From Myxococcus eversor (GTDB lineage: Bacteria > Myxococcota > Myxococcia > Myxococcales > Myxococcaceae), in contig NZ_JAAIXY010000015.1 in the NCBI RefSeq assembly GCF_010894455.1, positions 228,009 to 292,008 on the forward strand: DNA of 64,000 nt. The letters run 5' to 3'. Each line of letters starts with the position of its first letter. Positions within the stretch are counted from its first letter, which is position 1. Made by a program: the position numbers and the translations under genes. A model generated the notes under the pieces. That model saw nothing but the letters and a program-made list of their open reading frames with translations, made no database searches and was not told the origin of the DNA. Shown here one piece after another: positions 52,041-60,202 of this stretch.

Positions 52041-52534
52041 GACAGCTCCCGGTGCGCCATGACCTCGTCGGTGCGCGCCTTGCGCCATGCGGCCAGCCGC
52101 TCACGCACCTCCGGGTACTTTAGCGCCAGGATGGCCGCGGCGTGCAGGGCGGCGTTGGCCGCGCCCGGTTTGCCGATGGCCTGCGTCCCCACGGGCACGC
52201 CCTTGGGCATCTGGACGATGGAGAGCAGCGCGTCGATGCCGTTGAGCAGCGTGGTGGGCATGGGCACACCAATGACGGGCAGCAGCGTCTTCGCGGACAC
52301 CATGCCCGGCAGGTGCGCCGCGCCACCCGCGGCGGCGATGATGAGTGACAGGCCCCGCGACTCGGCGGTGGACGCGTACTCCATCATCCAGTCCGGCGTG
52401 CGATGCGCGGAGACCACCCGCACCTCGTGGGGGATGCCCAGCTCCTTCAGCACGTCGATGCCCGGCTGCAGGTACTCGAGGTCGCTCTTGCCGCCCATGA
52501 TGACCCCGACCCAAGGGGTGTTGCCGCTCGCCAT
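52037..52534 (-). CDS. purE: N5-carboxyaminoimidazole ribonucleotide mutase PurE
   Basis: The 165-residue class I enzyme moves CO2 from N5-CAIR to C4 to give CAIR. It has VGVIMGGKSDLEYLQP (ribose-phosphate loop) near 9-24, VVSAHRTPDWM with the catalytic His near 41-51, IAAAGGAAHLPGMVSAKTLLPVIGVP near 67-92, and the C-terminal PVGTQAIGKPGAANAALHAA. The ATG at 52534 gives the usual length; longer readings enter non-coding DNA. The closest good ribosome-binding site (GGAGG) is about 20 bases upstream, so initiation may be weak. Confidence 0.96.
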   Translation of the reverse strand: MASGNTPWVGVIMGGKSDLEYLQPGIDVLKELGIPHEVRVVSAHRTPDWMMEYASTAESRGLSLIIAAAGGAAHLPGMVSAKTLLPVIGVPMPTTLLNGIDALLSIVQMPKGVPVGTQAIGKPGAANAALHAAAILALKYPEVRERLAAWRKARTDEVMAHRELS

Positions 52535-52679
52535 TCGGTCCACGCTTTCGTGCCTCCAGCCGAAGGCGGGAGGAACGCGGAGATAGGGCCGGGCGATTCC
52601 GACGGTCAACCTGGAAGTCACCCCGCGCGCCCGCGTGCCCGGCTGGCTACTTGCAATTCAGTTATGTCAGATTATTCCG

Positions 52680-53936
52680 ATGCAAATCCCCATCCATCGT
52701 GTCGTTGTTCATCGAGCGTTCGTTCTCGGACTTCTCTGTGTCCTGGGAGGCATGGGTTGTCAGGCCTTGGGCGACGACACCGAACCGCCCGCGCACGCGG
52801 AGGGCGCGGTGCTGTCGGTGGGCTCGCCCCTCGACACATCCTCTGTGTTCACGAGCTTCCATGGGGTGGTCTTCAGCGCGAGCGGCCCCATCCCGGGGAT
52901 GCACTGCGTCGCCATCTCCGTGCCCGAGGACCCGTATGGCTGGAGCAACAATTACCTGTGCTCGCCGACGGACCTTGGCTTCGTCTGGCACGATGGCTCG
53001 ACGGGCGTCCCCAGGCCCGAGATGCGTTGCACCATCGTCAACGAGCGCCGGGAGCGCTTCGCGAGCCGGTGGGACGAGAAATTCCTGTGCATCCCCCACG
53101 ACTCGCCGCTCACCATCACCTGGTCCAGTGAGGGACCTCTGCTGGGCAAGGAGTGCGTCAACTTCAAGGAGCCCGAGGACCCTCATGGGTGGGAGTACAA
53201 CTATCTCTGCCTGGAAGCGCCCCTGGTGATGTCCTTCAGCGCGTCGGGCCCCATCGCCGGGATGAGCTGCACGCTGATGAACGAGCTGGCCGACCTCGCG
53301 GGCGGGTGGGGGGACAACTACCTCTGCACCAACAAGGACATCGGCCTGCGCTGGAGCATGAGCGGGCCGATATCAGGCCTGCGCTGCACCCAGATTCACG
53401 AGACCACGGAGCCGGCGGCGAACGCGTGGCACGACAACTACCTGTGCGTGCCCCCGGAGGCGGAGGCGATGTTCATCTATTCAGAAGCGGGTCCGCTCCC
53501 GGGCCGGCTCTGCACCCAGTTGCTGGAGGCGGAAGACCCCTACACCTGGGACGACAACTACCTCTGCTACCACGAGGTGCCGGTGGGGCTTCAGTTCTCC
53601 TCCGCCGGGGCCATCCCAGGGAAGGCGTGTACGGCCCTCCTGGAGCCGTCGGATACGGCGGGCACGTGGAACGACAACTTCCTGTGCGCCAACCGCGACG
53701 TCGGCCTGCGCTGGAGCCTGAGCGGGCCGATCTCCGGCATGCGCTGCACCCGCATCTACATGCCCTCGGAGCCCGCGTCGACAGGGTGGGATGACAACTA
53801 CCTCTGCGTGCCGCCGACCTCCGCCCTGAGGTTCATCTGGTCGCCGATGGGCCGCTACGCCAACATGATCTCCGTGCCCTTCGCGGAGCCGTCGGATCAA
53901 CACGCGTACTGGATGGATTCGTACCTCTGCTACTAG
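52680..53936 (+). CDS. Lipoprotein of nine ~40-residue Cys repeats (W-x-DNYLC type), unrecognised family
   Basis: ATG 52680 starts a lipoprotein signal with the lipobox GGMGC (Cys27); an upstream in-frame GTG (52635) is less sensible. After a short linker the 418-residue product is built of nine repeats of about 40 residues with the consensus hxWSxSGPIxGMxCTxIxExxxP followed by W-x-DNYLCVP. Repeats 5 and 8 are nearly identical (SGPISG, RCT, DNYLCVP). Each repeat carries two cysteines, so one disulfide per repeat is likely; the last lacks the first Cys. A repeated sheet such as a propeller or a solenoid is expected on the cell surface. I do not recognise the family and assign no function. Confidence 0.82.
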   Translation: MQIPIHRVVVHRAFVLGLLCVLGGMGCQALGDDTEPPAHAEGAVLSVGSPLDTSSVFTSFHGVVFSASGPIPGMHCVAISVPEDPYGWSNNYLCSPTDLGFVWHDGSTGVPRPEMRCTIVNERRERFASRWDEKFLCIPHDSPLTITWSSEGPLLGKECVNFKEPEDPHGWEYNYLCLEAPLVMSFSASGPIAGMSCTLMNELADLAGGWGDNYLCTNKDIGLRWSMSGPISGLRCTQIHETTEPAANAWHDNYLCVPPEAEAMFIYSEAGPLPGRLCTQLLEAEDPYTWDDNYLCYHEVPVGLQFSSAGAIPGKACTALLEPSDTAGTWNDNFLCANRDVGLRWSLSGPISGMRCTRIYMPSEPASTGWDDNYLCVPPTSALRFIWSPMGRYANMISVPFAEPSDQHAYWMDSYLCY

Positions 53937-53964
53937 CCGTCCCCTGAAGCGAAGCCCCCCGCTT

Positions 53965-53992
53965 CCGCCCGGCGCTGTCGAGCACCGGGCGG
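53965..53992. terminator. Hairpin between convergent genes
   Basis: CCGCCCGG (53965-53972) pairs exactly with CCGGGCGG (53985-53992) around a 12-base loop, between the stops of the nine-repeat lipoprotein and the PepSY gene. There is no T-tract; it probably serves both strands. Confidence 0.5.
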
Positions 53993-54010
53993 GAGCAGGA
54001 GTGGGTGGAG

Positions 54011-54544
54011 CTAGTCGGCCTCGTCCTCGTGCCCGTTGTCCTTCCCGTCGTGGTGCGCCGAGCCCTCGTCGGCCTCCTCCGCGTGGCTCTCGAGCAGCTT
54101 GCCCTGGCCATCGAACACGAGCTCCGACGTGGTGCCGTTCTGCTCGACGATGACCTCGTAGCGGACGGTGCCGTTCTTCGTCTCCTTCTCCGCCGTCTTG
54201 ATGTTCGCGGAGCCGAAGGAGGACGCCGCGAGTCCGGCCTTCACGTTCGCCGGAAGAGCGTTGGCGTCAAGCGTCTGCTCCTCGGTGAGGAGGGTGCCGT
54301 CCTCCGCCAGGTTCACCTCGAGCTTGCCGGTGCTGGAGGTGAGGTCCACCTCGTAGACGGTCTTCCCCTTCTTCGTCTCCTTCGTGAAGCGCTGGGCCTT
54401 CGCTTGCGGATACTTGGAGGCGAGCGCGTCCCGCACCGCCGGGGGCACCTGGGACTGCTGGAGTTCGACGTCCTTCGCCAAGGCGGGTCCGACGAGGCCC
54501 ATCGTCATGAGGGCGCCCATCACCGCTGCTTTCCAGGTCTTCAT
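54011..54544 (-). CDS. Periplasmic PepSY-like protein with an acidic/His tail
   Basis: The 177-residue precursor has a signal peptide (cleavage after GPALA, about 23). Two PepSY-like units follow, about 25-85 (PPAVRDALASKYPQAKAQRF, TVYEVDLTS) and 95-155 (PANVKAGLAASSF, VRYEVIVEQNGTTSELVFDGQGKLL). The tail is rich in Glu, Asp and His (EEADEGSAHH and DGKDNGHEDEAD) and could bind metal. PepSY proteins of this type often lie next to two-component systems, as here, where a regulator and kinase diverge from it. A periplasmic binding or inhibitory role is the general view; the ligand is unknown. Confidence 0.85.
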   Translation of the reverse strand: MKTWKAAVMGALMTMGLVGPALAKDVELQQSQVPPAVRDALASKYPQAKAQRFTKETKKGKTVYEVDLTSSTGKLEVNLAEDGTLLTEEQTLDANALPANVKAGLAASSFGSANIKTAEKETKNGTVRYEVIVEQNGTTSELVFDGQGKLLESHAEEADEGSAHHDGKDNGHEDEAD

Positions 54545-54604
54545 GGATGTGTGCTCCTATCGTGGGGTGGACCATCCACCTCCGTGTCGCGGTGAAGGAG
54601 ATAG

Positions 54605-54629
54605 TGAGCGTTCATGAGATGACCGTGAG
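54605..54629. promoter_or_regulatory. Three TGAG repeats at 10 and 11 bp spacing between the PepSY gene and the two-component operon
   Basis: TGAG occurs at 54605, 54615 and 54626, that is about once per helical turn on one face of the DNA. It sits inside a larger inverted pair (GCGTTC and GAACGC). Tandem half-sites at about 10-11 bp are typical for OmpR-family regulators, and such a regulator starts at 54731. Binding by that regulator to control both divergent units is inferred. Confidence 0.45.
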
Positions 54630-54730
54630 AACGCGGGACGAGGGGAACGAACGGGCAGGGCGGCGGTCGGCCATCCGCTCCATTTCCAGGGACTGAAAGG
54701 CGCGCCCTCGTGGCGTGTTCATTCCAGACG

Positions 54731-55405
54731 ATGCGTGTCCTGGTGATTGAAGACTTCGCGCCGCTCGCGCGCGCCACCGTTCAGGGACTGAAGGAGTCGG
54801 GCTACGCCGTGGACCTCGCGCAAGACGGCGAGGAGGGCTTGGCGTCCGCGCAGGCGTGCTCCTACGACGTCATCCTCCTGGACATCATGCTGCCCAAGCT
54901 GGACGGGCTGTCGCTGCTCCAGCAGTTGCGCAAGCAGAAGCATCCGGCCGCCGTGCTCCTGCTGACCGCTCGCGACACGGTGACGGACCGCGTGAAGGGG
55001 TTGGACCACGGCGCGGACGACTATCTCGTCAAACCCTTCGCCTTCGAGGAGCTGCTCGCGAGGGTCCGCGCGCTGGTGCGGCGGCGCTACGGCCAGCGGG
55101 ACGGCGTGCTCCAGATAGAAGACCTGGAGGTCGACCCCGTGTCGCGGACGGTGAAGCGCGCGGGGCACCTCATCCCGTTGTCCGCGCGTGAGTACGCTGT
55201 GCTCGAGTACCTCTGCGCGCGCAAGGGCCACGTGGTGACGCGGATGGAGATCTGGGACCACGTCTACGACTTCGCGACCGAGCCCTCCAGCAACGTCATC
55301 GATGTCTACATCGGGTACCTGCGCAAGAAGATCGACGCCGAGCATGAGACCAAGCTCATCCAGACGCGCCGAGGGCAGGGCTATGTGCTGGGAGCGCCCG
55401 AATGA
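54731..55405 (+). CDS. OmpR-family response regulator
   Basis: The 224-residue regulator starts at ATG 54731. The receiver domain (1-115) has Glu7/Asp8, phospho-acceptor Asp51 in VILLDIMLPK, Thr near 79 in LLLTARD and Lys near 101 in YLVKPF. The winged-helix output domain (about 128-222) includes PLSAREYAVLEYLCARKGHVVTR and RTRRGQGYVL-like ends. It overlaps the kinase gene by four bases (ATGA), so the pair is co-expressed. The start gives the normal domain edge; an in-frame upstream start adds seven unlikely residues. Confidence 0.96.
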   Translation: MRVLVIEDFAPLARATVQGLKESGYAVDLAQDGEEGLASAQACSYDVILLDIMLPKLDGLSLLQQLRKQKHPAAVLLLTARDTVTDRVKGLDHGADDYLVKPFAFEELLARVRALVRRRYGQRDGVLQIEDLEVDPVSRTVKRAGHLIPLSAREYAVLEYLCARKGHVVTRMEIWDHVYDFATEPSSNVIDVYIGYLRKKIDAEHETKLIQTRRGQGYVLGAPE

Positions 55406-56847
55406 CGCGGGGGTCCTCCCTCCAGCGGCGGCTCACCGTGGCGACGGCTGGAGTCCTCGGCGTCGCCCTGTGCGGCTTCTCGCTGCTGCTGCACACCGCC
55501 TTCACGCGCGCGTTGTCCCGACAGTTCGACGACACGCTGGTGGCGGAGGCGCGTGGAATCGCGAGCCTCATCGAGCTGTCGGACGAGGGGACCTGGGAGG
55601 TCGAGACGTCGGCGCTGACGCAGTTGACGCGAGGCCGAGGGTCCACCTGGTTCGAGGTCCGCGCGCCCGATGGCTCCCTCATCACGCGCTCACCCGGGCT
55701 CGATGACGGCGTGTTCCCTCGCGGGGCTCGGGATGCGAGCCCGGGCAGGCGTTCGCTCATCCTTCCCGATGGGGAGCGTGGACGGCTGCTCGAGTTGTTT
55801 GTTCCCGTGAGAGGCGAGGACGGGCACGAGGTGGGTGTGTCCGTCGCGGTGGCGAAGGAGACCGAGGACCTCGACGAGGTCTCCTCGTTGCTCTGGGGCG
55901 TGCTCGCGCTCTCGGGCGTGACGACGCTCGTGCTGGCCACGCTGGTGGGAGTCGTGGCCACCCGGCGGGGGCTGCGTCCGCTCGGAGCCCTCGCGTCCCG
56001 GGTGGAGGAGATTGACGGTGCCCGGCTGGATTTGCGGTTGCCGGAGGAGGGCGTTCCCGAAGAGGTGCGCCCGGTGGTGTCCCGGCTGAACGGACTGCTT
56101 GCGCGACTGGAGTCCGCCTTCGAGCGGGAGCGTCAGTTCAGCGCGGATGTGAGCCACGAGCTGCGGACTCCCCTCGCGGGCTTGAGAGCCATCCTGGAGG
56201 TCTCCGCGATGCGCGAGCGTCCCGCCGCGGAACATCGCGTGGCGCTCGCCGAAGCGCTCGGCGTCGTCGCGCAGATGCACGGGTTGGTGGAGCGGTTGCT
56301 GCTGCTCGCGCGACTGGAGGCGCGGCAAGTCCCGGTGGAGACCGAGGTCATCGCGCTGAAGGACCTCGTCGACACATGCTTCGCCCCGGTGTCCGCGCGC
56401 GCGAGTGAGCGAGGCCTCCACTTCGAGAACCGCGTGGCGGAGACGGCCGTCGTGAAGTCGGACCGCGAGAAGCTCCGCCTCATTCTGGGAAACCTGCTCG
56501 GCAACGCGGTGGAGTACACGGAGCAGGGAGGCTCCATCCAGGTGTCGAGCGACCTCTCACGAGGTCTGTTGCTCGACGTCGAGGACAGCGGTCCCCTCAT
56601 TCCAGAGGCCGCGCTGGAGCGCGTCTTCGAGCGGTTCTACCGCGCGGATGTCTCGCGCACCGGAACCGCCGAGCACAGTGGAGTCGGCCTCGCCCTCACG
56701 CGCTCGCTCTGCGGCGTGCTCGGGGCCCGGGTCCATGCGGAGAATCGCGCTGGAGGCCGGGTGGCGTTCGTCGTCAGCGTAGCGAGCACCTCCGTACTGC
56801 TCCGCACCTCGGAGCCCGTGGATGGACCGCGCGCCCCGATGAAATGA
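55402..56847 (+). CDS. Sensor histidine kinase
   Basis: The 481-residue inner-membrane kinase has helices near 12-36 and 162-186 that border a periplasmic sensor domain of about 120 residues. A HAMP domain (about 186-240), a HisKA domain with phospho-acceptor His252 in VSHELRTP, and an ATPase domain follow. The ATPase has NLLGNAVEYT (N box), DVEDSGPLIP (G1) and ERFYRAD, then GVGLALTR (G2). It partners the OmpR-type regulator just upstream. Given the PepSY gene across the divergent region, the stimulus is likely an envelope or metal condition; no direct evidence exists. A tandem repeat begins at its stop codon. Confidence 0.95.
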   Translation: MTRGSSLQRRLTVATAGVLGVALCGFSLLLHTAFTRALSRQFDDTLVAEARGIASLIELSDEGTWEVETSALTQLTRGRGSTWFEVRAPDGSLITRSPGLDDGVFPRGARDASPGRRSLILPDGERGRLLELFVPVRGEDGHEVGVSVAVAKETEDLDEVSSLLWGVLALSGVTTLVLATLVGVVATRRGLRPLGALASRVEEIDGARLDLRLPEEGVPEEVRPVVSRLNGLLARLESAFERERQFSADVSHELRTPLAGLRAILEVSAMRERPAAEHRVALAEALGVVAQMHGLVERLLLLARLEARQVPVETEVIALKDLVDTCFAPVSARASERGLHFENRVAETAVVKSDREKLRLILGNLLGNAVEYTEQGGSIQVSSDLSRGLLLDVEDSGPLIPEAALERVFERFYRADVSRTGTAEHSGVGLALTRSLCGVLGARVHAENRAGGRVAFVVSVASTSVLLRTSEPVDGPRAPMK

Positions 56848-57046
56848 CCCCCCGCCTCCGTCCGGCTCCGCGCTGTTCCATCCCACGAAGCCGGGGGCGG
56901 CGCCGACGGACCCGAGCCTCCCGGCGAAATGCCCCCGCCTCCGTCTGGCACCGCGCTGCTCCATCCCACGAAGCCAGGGGGGCGGCGCCGACAGGCAGAG
57001 CCTCCCGGCGAAATGAAACGCCCCGCCTCCGTCCGGCGCCTTGGAG
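56841..57046. repeat. Imperfect tandem repeat, about 84-85 bp unit, ~2.4 copies
   Basis: GAAATG recurs at 56841, 56926 and 57010. The units share CCCGCCTCCGTCxGGC, CATCCCACGAAGCC, GGGGGCGGCGCCGAC and GAGCCTCCCGGC; the third is partial and ends near 57046. The array fills most of the 247-base gap between the kinase and the VWA gene and starts within the last codons of the kinase gene. Units contain the inverted-looking CCCGCCTCC and GGxGGCGGC blocks. It is not a CRISPR, since the units abut with no unique spacers. Confidence 0.75.
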
Positions 57047-57094
57047 CACCGTGCGGAAGCGGGGTGGTGTGTCGAGCCCGCGTGGGCCTCGAGG

Positions 57095-58516
57095 TCAGTA
57101 GGTCGAGCCCACCTTGCCGAAGCCGCGCAGGGCCTTCACCTTGGACTTCTTCGCGGCCGAGCGGACCTCTTCGTCACTGCCAGCGCTCTCGTACTCGTCC
57201 AGCGTGGCCTGCTGCTCGGCCAGGTCGGAGGCCACCGCCGCCGGGCTCGCCACCGCGCTCGCCTCGTTGAACATCACCTGGTTCTGCTGGATGTAGCCCT
57301 TGGCCTCCTCGCGACGACCCTCGCTCAGGGCCTCGGCGGCCTTCTTGAGATTCACCGCGCTGCGCGCCCGCACCGCGTACACCGTGGCTTCCTTGTCCTG
57401 CTTCGCGACAATCTCCTCCTGCCGGTCCGTCACCACCGCGGACAGCGCGGCGCCGTTCTCCACGCCCACGTTGCGGATGAGGTCGGTGTAGTTGAGCGTC
57501 AGGTCCGTCACCCGCACCGTCTGGCCCACCGTTTCGCCCGTCGTCGACAGGCGCACCACGACGCGCTCCAACTGGCCGGCGGAGAAGTTCGGCAGCGACA
57601 CCATCACCTGGTTGCCGGACTGCCGCGCGTTGTAACCCAGCACCTCGCCCAGCACCGTGCCCGTGGGCAGCGTGAAGGTCAGCGTCACGTCCCGCGCCAC
57701 CGTGGTGGAGGCCTGCTGGAGGTCCTTCTGGAAGAGCGCGGCCAGCTGGCCCGCGTCCTCGAGGTAGCCGTAGGCACCCGCGCCGTACTCGGCGAAGCCC
57801 TGCATCAGGTCCTCGTTGAAGTCGGTGCCCACGCCGATGGCGCTCACCGTGATTCCCGTGGCGCGCAGCTCGCGCACCTGCCGCGTCAGGCCCTCGTCGT
57901 CGGTGGTGCCCTCGGTGGGCTGCCCGTCGCTCAAGAGGATGAGCCGGTTGACGCCGAAGCCCTCCTGCGCGGTGGACAGCTGGTAGCGGCCCGCGGACAG
58001 TCCCGCGGAGATGTTGGTGCCGCCGTCATCCCAGATGCCGTCCACGTACTGGAGCATCCGCTCGCGCTGCGCGGCCGTGGCCTGCGCCGACGGCAGGCTC
58101 TTCACGTCCGAGCCGTAGTGGACGATGGCCAGCCGGTCCTCGTCCCGCAGCAGCCCCACCAGGTGCCGCGCGGCCTGCTTCGCCTGCGCCAGCTTGTAGC
58201 CGCTCATCGAACCCGAGCGGTCGATGACCAGCGCCAGGTTCACCGGGCGGCGCTTGGACCCGGGGACTTCAGCGCCCATCAGGTCCACCGTCGCGAAGAC
58301 CTCCGAGCTGCCCGCGGGCACATACGGATGCGACAGGCGGCTCGTCATCGTCAGCGAGCCAGGCGTGCCTTGCACGGGGAGGCGAGGCGTCGGAGGCGGC
58401 GTCTTCACCTCGACGACGGGATCCGTCCTCGGGCGGGTCACCTGGGGCAGGCCCAACACCAGGGCGGTGAGGGCCAGGCCACCGGCCAGGGACAGGAAGA
58501 GGACCGTTCGATTCAT
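57095..58516 (-). CDS. Von Willebrand factor A domain protein with an N-terminal membrane anchor
   Basis: The 473-residue protein starts with a signal anchor (TVLFLSLAGGLALTALVLGL, residues 4-23) and a Pro-rich linker. The VWA domain (about 95-265) has the metal-ion site DRSGSMSG near 97-104, the Thr/Gly loop DGGTNISAG and the third ligand in LSDGQPTEG. A beta-sandwich-like part and a helical Lys-rich C-terminus follow. VWA domains with intact metal sites bind protein ligands. It is probably inner-membrane attached and periplasmic. It differs from the gliding adhesin CglB, which is a lipoprotein with a different layout, although the gliding genes are nearby. Confidence 0.88.
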   Translation of the reverse strand: MNRTVLFLSLAGGLALTALVLGLPQVTRPRTDPVVEVKTPPPTPRLPVQGTPGSLTMTSRLSHPYVPAGSSEVFATVDLMGAEVPGSKRRPVNLALVIDRSGSMSGYKLAQAKQAARHLVGLLRDEDRLAIVHYGSDVKSLPSAQATAAQRERMLQYVDGIWDDGGTNISAGLSAGRYQLSTAQEGFGVNRLILLSDGQPTEGTTDDEGLTRQVRELRATGITVSAIGVGTDFNEDLMQGFAEYGAGAYGYLEDAGQLAALFQKDLQQASTTVARDVTLTFTLPTGTVLGEVLGYNARQSGNQVMVSLPNFSAGQLERVVVRLSTTGETVGQTVRVTDLTLNYTDLIRNVGVENGAALSAVVTDRQEEIVAKQDKEATVYAVRARSAVNLKKAAEALSEGRREEAKGYIQQNQVMFNEASAVASPAAVASDLAEQQATLDEYESAGSDEEVRSAAKKSKVKALRGFGKVGSTY

Positions 58517-58618
58517 GAGGCAGGGCTCCTTGCGCGGACGACGCGGGCCCTGCCTTTACGAATCAACCCGGGGAAAAGGTCTACCCCCCGCGCACGAAAG
58601 TGTCACCCATCCCGCGCG

Positions 58619-59119
58619 TCAGATGTTCCCGGCGCAGAAGAAGGGCGAGTTGTTCTCGCCGAAGGTCCGTCGGTAGAAGCCCTCATCCGCGGAACGCAGC
58701 GCGTCGAGCGTGTCCTGGTCCAGCAGCAGCGAGCGGCAGGTCATCCGGCCCGGGAGGTTCGGCTCCACGTCGGACGTGTCCTTCACCTCGCACGCGTTGG
58801 AGCCCTCGACGCAGGGCTTGCTGCAGTAGCCCATCGCCGCCGCCGTCAGGTCCACCTCGCCCTCCGGAGTGCGCGCGCGGGGGTAGTCCTGATCCCGCAC
58901 ACAGATGAGGTCCTCGCACTCCAGCGAGCCGAAGGAGATGAAGTCCTGGCGGTCCGCCACTTCGCTCTCCAGCACGGGCATGGTCTTGGTCGGCGAGTTC
59001 TCCTCGGGCAGCGCCTTCCGGACCAGGGTGCACGGCTTGCCAATCTCGCTGCTGACCTTGCATCCCCCGAGCAACAGCGCGGTGGACACGAGGAAGGCGG
59101 CTCGCACGGACATCTTCAT
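58619..59119 (-). CDS. Cysteine-rich lipoprotein divergent from gltB; candidate gliding lipoprotein
   Basis: ATG 59119 follows GAGG and opens a lipoprotein signal with the lipobox LLGGC (Cys20). The 166-residue precursor has seven further cysteines (for example CTLV, LECEDLIC, YCSKPC, CEVK, TCRS, FFCAG), mostly paired, so it is probably disulfide-stabilised at the outer membrane. It diverges from the gltB-gltA-gltC operon. From memory, the Myxococcus gliding locus includes a lipoprotein, GltK, beside gltB, and this could be its counterpart. I have not aligned it and leave the symbol empty. Confidence 0.75.
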   Translation of the reverse strand: MKMSVRAAFLVSTALLLGGCKVSSEIGKPCTLVRKALPEENSPTKTMPVLESEVADRQDFISFGSLECEDLICVRDQDYPRARTPEGEVDLTAAAMGYCSKPCVEGSNACEVKDTSDVEPNLPGRMTCRSLLLDQDTLDALRSADEGFYRRTFGENNSPFFCAGNI

Positions 59120-59280
59120 GAGACCTCGACAAAGGGGGAGGGGGCACGGGGGGGCCCGCGACCAGCCCTTCCAGGGTAGCACAGCACCTGGGGCTGCCAA
59201 CGCTCGCGCGGCGCGGTGTCCAGTCTAGAATTGTGCAGAAATACCGGAGAGATACAGAGTAGACAGGCACTCGCGGGCGG

Positions 59281-59309
59281 TTGCCGCTCGGGAATACGAC
59301 CGATAGGAT
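59281..59309 (+). promoter_or_regulatory. Candidate sigma-70 promoter of gltB-gltA-gltC
   Basis: TTGCCG (59281-59286) and TAGGAT (59304-59309) are 17 bases apart and each match four of six consensus bases. Transcription would start near 59316, about 60 bases before the gltB start. The 258-base divergent gap also contains TTGTGC (59231) and TACAGA (59253) at 16 bases, a weaker alternative. Confidence 0.45.
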
Positions 59310-59377
59310 GGCGAAGCGAAGAGTCGCGCTGAACCCCCGGTGGAGTCATTCCCCCCCTCCCCCACGGAGCCCCCGGT

Positions 59378-60202
59378 TTGAATCGCCACACGTTGCTGCT
59401 CGCGCTGTGCCTGGTGCCCGCCCTGGCACCCGCGCAGAGCCAGGAGGGCATGGGACTCGACCTCACGGAAGAGACCCAGCCCAAGTCCGAAGAATCACCC
59501 ACGCCGCCGCCGGCGGAGGAGGCCGCGCCCGCGAGCACAGCCACCCGACCCGTCGAAGAGGAGGCTCCACCTCCCGAGGCCCTGCCGCCGCTGACCGACA
59601 TCACCCAGGAGGACCGGGTGAAGAGCGTCCAGCGCAAGGTGTACCGGAAGCAGGGACGGTTCGAGCTGACGCCGCTCATCAGCGTCTCCGTCAATGATCC
59701 GTTCTACTCCAAGGTCGGTGCGTCCCTTCGTGGCGCGTACTACCTGGCGGACACGCTGGCCATCTCCGCGCGCGGCTCGCTGATGCAGGTGGTGCCGTCC
59801 GACGACGTGCGCACCGCCAAGCGCACCTTCAACAGCAAGATCTACAACTCGGTGCCCGAGTGGTCCGCCATGGGCGACGTGGAGTGGAGCCCGCTGTACG
59901 GCAAGGTGGCCTTCCTCAACTCCATCCTGCACTTCGACGGCTATCTGCTGGCGGGCGCGGGCGTGGTGAAGACGGAGACCTCGTCCCTGCCGGGCCGTGG
60001 ACTCAACCCCGCCGCGGACCTGGGCCTGGGCATGCGCTTCGTGGCGCAGGACTTCATCGCGGTGAACGTGGCGCTCATCAACACCTCCTATGTGGATCAG
60101 CCCCTGGGCAGCGCCAAGGGGGCCATCCAGAACGTCATGACCCTCAACGCCGGCATCTCGCTGTTCCTGCCCTTCCGTTCGACGGGGAGGGACGCGGAAT
60201 GA
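59378..60202 (+). CDS. gltB: Outer-membrane beta-barrel protein, GltB-type gliding motility component
   Basis: The 274-residue precursor starts at TTG 59378 (no better start fits the signal peptide, NRHTLLLALCLVPALAPAQS). A Glu/Pro-rich linker (about 30-80) precedes a barrel domain starting GRFELTPLISVSVNDPFYSKVG and ending in the Phe-containing strand GISLFLPF. This matches the myxobacterial outer-membrane beta-barrel domain found in GltA, GltB and the NfsA/NfsB sporulation paralogues. The order barrel, barrel, TPR protein, with four-base overlaps, matches gltB-gltA-gltC. Glt proteins link the gliding motor to the surface. The paralogous nfs cluster is the main alternative. Confidence 0.7.
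   Translation: MNRHTLLLALCLVPALAPAQSQEGMGLDLTEETQPKSEESPTPPPAEEAAPASTATRPVEEEAPPPEALPPLTDITQEDRVKSVQRKVYRKQGRFELTPLISVSVNDPFYSKVGASLRGAYYLADTLAISARGSLMQVVPSDDVRTAKRTFNSKIYNSVPEWSAMGDVEWSPLYGKVAFLNSILHFDGYLLAGAGVVKTETSSLPGRGLNPAADLGLGMRFVAQDFIAVNVALINTSYVDQPLGSAKGAIQNVMTLNAGISLFLPFRSTGRDAE

Noticed and set aside
56841..57046. CRISPR array
   Set aside because: Units are contiguous, too long and contain no unique spacers; no cas genes are near.
56557..57049. Overlapping minus-strand frames that repeat an Arg/Gly-rich peptide
   Set aside because: They come from the 84-85-bp tandem repeat and an antisense end of the kinase; no start signal and no independent support.
57095..58516. CglB gliding adhesin
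   Set aside because: Both have a VWA domain and this one is near glt genes, but the N-terminus is a membrane anchor without a lipobox and the layout differs.
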